Shown: positions 4,618-7,409 of the stretch, piece by piece
Layout of the letters: each line of letters begins with the position of its first letter
How positions within the stretch are numbered: position 1 is the stretch's first letter
NCBI GenBank assembly: GCA_003644325.1
Contig: QNCA01000058.1
Span: 1 to 7,409, forward strand
Reading direction: 5' to 3'
DNA length: 7,409 bases
Origin: Planctomycetota bacterium
GTDB lineage: Bacteria; Planctomycetota; B129-G9
Translations under genes and position numbers: made by a program
The notes under the pieces: generated by a model
Databases searched by the model: none
What the model was told of the DNA's origin: nothing
What the model saw: only the letters and a program-made list of their open reading frames with translations

Positions 4618-5847
4618 CTAAAACTCGGAGGGGATGGTGACCGGCTGGTTGTGGTACTTGTGCCTGTCGGCCAGTTCATAGGCGGCGTAGTACTGTTCGG
4701 CGATTTTGGGCCACTGCACCGCGTCCATGAGGTAGCGGTAGAGTTTGTAGCCGAGTTCCCACCTGAGTCCCTCGTCGGTGGCCAGGCGTATGACGCGCTG
4801 GCGGAGTGTTTCCCTGTCGGTAAAGAGCAGTCCCCCGCCGCTCTCTCTGGTCTGGGCGGTACGCCCTTCCAGGGGGGCGGAGGTGAGGTAGGGTTTGTTG
4901 AGGGCGATGATGCGCGCGAGCGTGCCGGACTGCGTCTCGTCCAGCGAGGGCAGCACGACGAAGTCGCATATCGCCATCACCTTGTAATAGACGTCGCCGC
5001 GTGGTATGAACTGGTAGAAGTGTCCGATGCCCTTCTCCTCCAGCAGTTTGATGGCGGCGAGGTATTTTTCGTATTCGCCCCTGTCGTTGGGGTCGCGCAT
5101 CTCGCCCGCCGCCAGCAGCACCCAGTCCTCGCCGTTGGCGGCCTTGATTACGTCGTGCAACTCGCTCCACATCTCGGTCAAAATGTCCCACCGCTTGTTG
5201 CGCTGTATCCAGCCTACCAGTCCGACGATGTGCTTGTCCTGCAGGACGTCGAGGCCGAGTTCGCTCTTCAAGCGCGGCACTTCGTCGATGGCGTACTTCT
5301 TGTCGGGGCGGGCGCCGTGCGGTATTATCATTATGTTTCGTGGAACCTGCCAGCCGTAGCCGGAGAAGGTCCACTCCAGCCGCCATTTCTGGTAATGGCA
5401 CTTGAAGATGAGGACGTCGCAGAGCGCGGCCAGGCGCCGGACGAACGCCTCTTCGTGCTCGCGCATGCGCCCGTGAACTGTATGGGGTTCGACGACTATG
5501 GGGAACTCCGCAATGTTCTCGAGCAGTTTCAGAAAGCCGGCGTTGTTGTCGCTGACGCCCTTTTCATCCACGTAGTTGTACAGGCCGTACTCGTGCTCTA
5601 TGTGGACGGCGTACGGATTGAGTTCGCGTATCTTGTCGACGACCGGGCGGTACCAGTCGGGCCGGGAGAGGTCAATGATGGGGAATACGTTTTCCCCCGC
5701 CCCGTCGGTATGCGATATGACAAACGCGGGGCGCTCCGGCTGGTGCTTGATAATGAACTCCATGGCCTCCTCGGCGAAGGTGCCGATGCCACAAAGGCGC
5801 GGGGGCCAGGATGAGACCATAACGATGGGCCGTAGTTTCTCTGACAT
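4618..5847 (-). CDS. Family 4-like glycosyltransferase (GT-B fold)
   Basis: A 409-residue cytoplasmic glycosyltransferase. The N-terminal half opens with VMVSSWPPRLCGIGTFAEE (9-27), the Pro/Gly-rich loop of GT4 enzymes. VHIEHEYGLY (81-90), VEPHTVHG (119-126) and IIPHGA (174-179) follow. The C-terminal half starts with VGLVGWIQRNKRWDIL (208-223), corresponding to the G-x-x-x-x-x-K-G donor-binding segment, and includes CDFVVLPSLDETQSGTLARI (294-313). The EX7E motif is modified: Glu304 is present, but the position eight residues later is Arg312 and the stretch reads ETQSGTLAR. ATG at 5847 follows GAAGGAGTC, a strong Shine-Dalgarno, and begins 9 nt after the stop of the upstream glycosyltransferase, so the two are surely an operon and perhaps sequential or partner enzymes. 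Donor and acceptor are unknown. Confidence 0.9.
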   Translation of the reverse strand: MSEKLRPIVMVSSWPPRLCGIGTFAEEAMEFIIKHQPERPAFVISHTDGAGENVFPIIDLSRPDWYRPVVDKIRELNPYAVHIEHEYGLYNYVDEKGVSDNNAGFLKLLENIAEFPIVVEPHTVHGRMREHEEAFVRRLAALCDVLIFKCHYQKWRLEWTFSGYGWQVPRNIMIIPHGARPDKKYAIDEVPRLKSELGLDVLQDKHIVGLVGWIQRNKRWDILTEMWSELHDVIKAANGEDWVLLAAGEMRDPNDRGEYEKYLAAIKLLEEKGIGHFYQFIPRGDVYYKVMAICDFVVLPSLDETQSGTLARIIALNKPYLTSAPLEGRTAQTRESGGGLLFTDRETLRQRVIRLATDEGLRWELGYKLYRYLMDAVQWPKIAEQYYAAYELADRHKYHNQPVTIPSEF

Positions 5848-5856
5848 GACTCCTTC

Positions 5857-7409
5857 CTACACACTCAGTTTCGAGGCCGAATCCAACTTGCCGCCTTTCA
5901 CGCTCCTTGCCTTTTCCTTCTCGGCCGGTTCGTGCAGAGCGGAGACCTCTATCATATCCAGCATGGCCAGGAGGCACGAGACGGTGCTCTCCGCGCCGCG
6001 GTTGCGGTTCGGCCCCACCGCCGTAAGCCCGTCGGCGCAACCACCCGAGTCAAAGTCGTACAGCGACAGCCCCAGGTCGTTGCTGCTGAAGAACCAGTCG
6101 AACGCGCGCTGCATCTCCCTCAGGTAATCCGTATCGCCCGTGACCCCGTATGCGGCGGCGAAGGCTTCCACCAGGCTGCATGCGTCTATCGGCTGCTGGT
6201 CAAAGGGAGCCTTTGAACCGCCGCGCGGATACCAGCCGTTGCAGCCCACCAGAGAGAAGTGACCGTAGCAGCGGCATTCCTCTGCCAGGAACCCCAATGA
6301 TTCTTCGGCAATTTCCAGGAATTCCTTTGGCCCTAACAGGCCGTACGCGCGATAAAGGGCGTGCGGCAAGACCCCGTTGTCATACGTCATTACCGGCTCA
6401 AACCATTTCCAGTCGGGCGAGTAGTTGTCGGAGTAGCTCTCGACTATCTTCGCGCCCAGCGTCTTCGCCCAGTTCTTCAGGTCTTCGGCCTGCGGAAACC
6501 TTTGCAGATAATAGTAGATACCCAGCATCGCGTAGGCGGCCCCGCGGAGATTGAGCGATTCCATGTGCCCCGTGGAGACGTCGAACATCTCCTTCGCAAC
6601 GGGCCAGTACTCCCTGGGCGCGTAGGCCACCGCGTAGCCCAGCCCCCACAGCGCCCTTCCGAAGGAGTCGTCGGTGCCGACCTCGTCCTGATAATGCCGG
6701 TCGTAACCGAGAAAGTTGTGAAAGCGCCCGTCGTCGATTTGCATGTAGCGGAGGAATGAAAGGTAGCGCCCCAGCAGTGAGACCGCCTCGTCCGCGCCGA
6801 ATAACTGGTTGAACTTCGTGGCGACCACGAGCGCCCGGGCGTTGTCGTCGGTGGTGTAGCCGTGCGTCGGGTCGGGCACCAGGTACTTGGCGTGCTGCAT
6901 TAAGCCCGTGTCGTCGGTAAGCCTGGCGAGGTGATCCAGTTTGGGCTTGGGCACGTGCTTCGGGGCAACAAGAAGCCTTTCTACCCGCGGCACCATGACC
7001 GCCGGGCGAGGCTGCGCCACCTCGTCAAACACGCGCACGTATTCCTTAGCCACCTCTTTCCATATCATGCAGCGGGTGAACTCGTAGGCCTTGCGTCTGA
7101 TTTTCTGGAGTTCGCCTTCATTGTCCAGCCAGAACATCACGGCATCTTTCAGGGCCTCGCTGTCCCTGAACGGCACCAATCGCCCGCGGCCCTCGGCGAG
7201 CAACTCCTCGGCGTACCAGTAGGGAGTGCTTACTATCGCCGCGCCCGCGCCCATGGCGTAGCACAGCGTGCCGCTGGTTATCTGCTCGCGGTTCAGGTAC
7301 GGCGTCAGGTAAATGTCCGCCGCACACAGGAAGTCGCACAACTCCGAAAGTTCCACAAACCTGTCCAGGAACACGACATGGTCGTCCAGCCCCAGGTTGC
7401 GCACTTTCC
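5857..7409 (-). CDS. GT4-type glycosyltransferase fused to a probable alpha/alpha-toroid domain (5'-truncated by window edge)
   Basis: The gene enters from beyond the window; 516 codons are visible and the true start is not seen (the first GTG, at 7404, is an internal Val). The first 130 visible residues are the C-terminal half of a GT-B glycosyltransferase: VVFLDRFVELSELCDFLCAA, then YLTPYLNREQITSGTLCYAM (32-51), then STPYWYAEELLAEGRGRLVP (59-78). After a Pro/Val-rich linker (about 130-157) a second domain of about 330 residues carries repeated helical pairs with HLARLTDDTGLMQHAKY (158-174), GYTTDDNARALVVA (182-195), GTDDSFGRALWGLG (243-256), GWYPRGG, a QQPIDA stretch and GAESTVSCLLAMLDM (470-484). 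This looks like a six-hairpin (alpha/alpha-toroid) fold as in several glycoside hydrolases and sugar epimerases; that fold call is inference. The Asp/Glu-rich conserved spots suggest an active domain, perhaps processing the glycan made by the transferase half. The C-terminal 25 residues are charged and probably disordered. Confidence 0.85.
   Translation of the reverse strand, partial: KVRNLGLDDHVVFLDRFVELSELCDFLCAADIYLTPYLNREQITSGTLCYAMGAGAAIVSTPYWYAEELLAEGRGRLVPFRDSEALKDAVMFWLDNEGELQKIRRKAYEFTRCMIWKEVAKEYVRVFDEVAQPRPAVMVPRVERLLVAPKHVPKPKLDHLARLTDDTGLMQHAKYLVPDPTHGYTTDDNARALVVATKFNQLFGADEAVSLLGRYLSFLRYMQIDDGRFHNFLGYDRHYQDEVGTDDSFGRALWGLGYAVAYAPREYWPVAKEMFDVSTGHMESLNLRGAAYAMLGIYYYLQRFPQAEDLKNWAKTLGAKIVESYSDNYSPDWKWFEPVMTYDNGVLPHALYRAYGLLGPKEFLEIAEESLGFLAEECRCYGHFSLVGCNGWYPRGGSKAPFDQQPIDACSLVEAFAAAYGVTGDTDYLREMQRAFDWFFSSNDLGLSLYDFDSGGCADGLTAVGPNRNRGAESTVSCLLAMLDMIEVSALHEPAEKEKARSVKGGKLDSASKLSV

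Noticed and set aside
4600..5814. Long plus-strand open frame of about 404 codons opposite the second GT4 gene
   Set aside because: Antisense shadow of a well-supported GT4 gene; no ribosome-binding site of note and no known motif, and its start lies in the heptamer array.

Overview
The window suggests a Gram-negative, fairly GC-rich bacterium. It carries a clear D-arabinose-5-phosphate isomerase gene of the KdsD/KpsF type (first step towards Kdo for lipopolysaccharide or Kdo-linked capsule), three glycosyltransferases and a lipoprotein with a classic lipobox. Alanine-rich TPR lipoproteins, a GT4 glycosyltransferase fused to a toroid-like domain, and many short palindromic intergenic repeats make me think of Planctomycetota or a similar uncultured phylum. 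That is an impression only: there is no rRNA or other taxonomic marker here.

All real genes lie on the minus strand, so transcription runs from high to low coordinates. In that order they are: (1) 7409-5857, the C-terminal part of a GT4 glycosyltransferase fused to a probable alpha/alpha-toroid domain, cut by the window edge; (2) 5847-4618, a second GT4 glycosyltransferase, 9 nt behind the first and almost certainly co-transcribed; (3) 4493-2682, a 603-residue TPR lipoprotein with a five-copy SPNGA linker; (4) 2413-2309, the remaining first 26 or so codons of an NAD-dependent sugar epimerase/dehydratase gene; (5) 2312-1389, a GT2 (rhamnosyltransferase-like) glycosyltransferase whose GTG start overlaps the stop of that remnant; (6) 1193-192, kdsD/kpsF, with its own good sigma70-type promoter. 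The theme is cell-surface glycan assembly: Kdo precursor supply plus glycosyl transfer. The polymer and sugars cannot be read from this window.

The most unusual content is between the genes. Each of the four gaps longer than 100 bp carries the 13-bp inverted repeat GGTGACTGTCACC or a near copy. It occurs in several architectures: at the head of an 84-bp repeat that ends in AAAAAGTCAGTCAACTTGAG (one complete copy, one complete but diverged copy, one copy cut by the window edge, and one short inverted copy); at both ends of a 69-bp composite hairpin; at the exact centre of an 80-bp MITE-like element with 17-bp perfect terminal inverted repeats and a 10-bp target duplication; as a terminator-like hairpin over the stop codon of the lipoprotein gene; and alone upstream of that gene. 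A 57-bp exact direct repeat brackets the kdsD-GT2-epimerase-remnant block. A heptanucleotide tandem array follows the second GT4 gene. No tRNA, rRNA, CRISPR array, transposase gene or defence system was seen.
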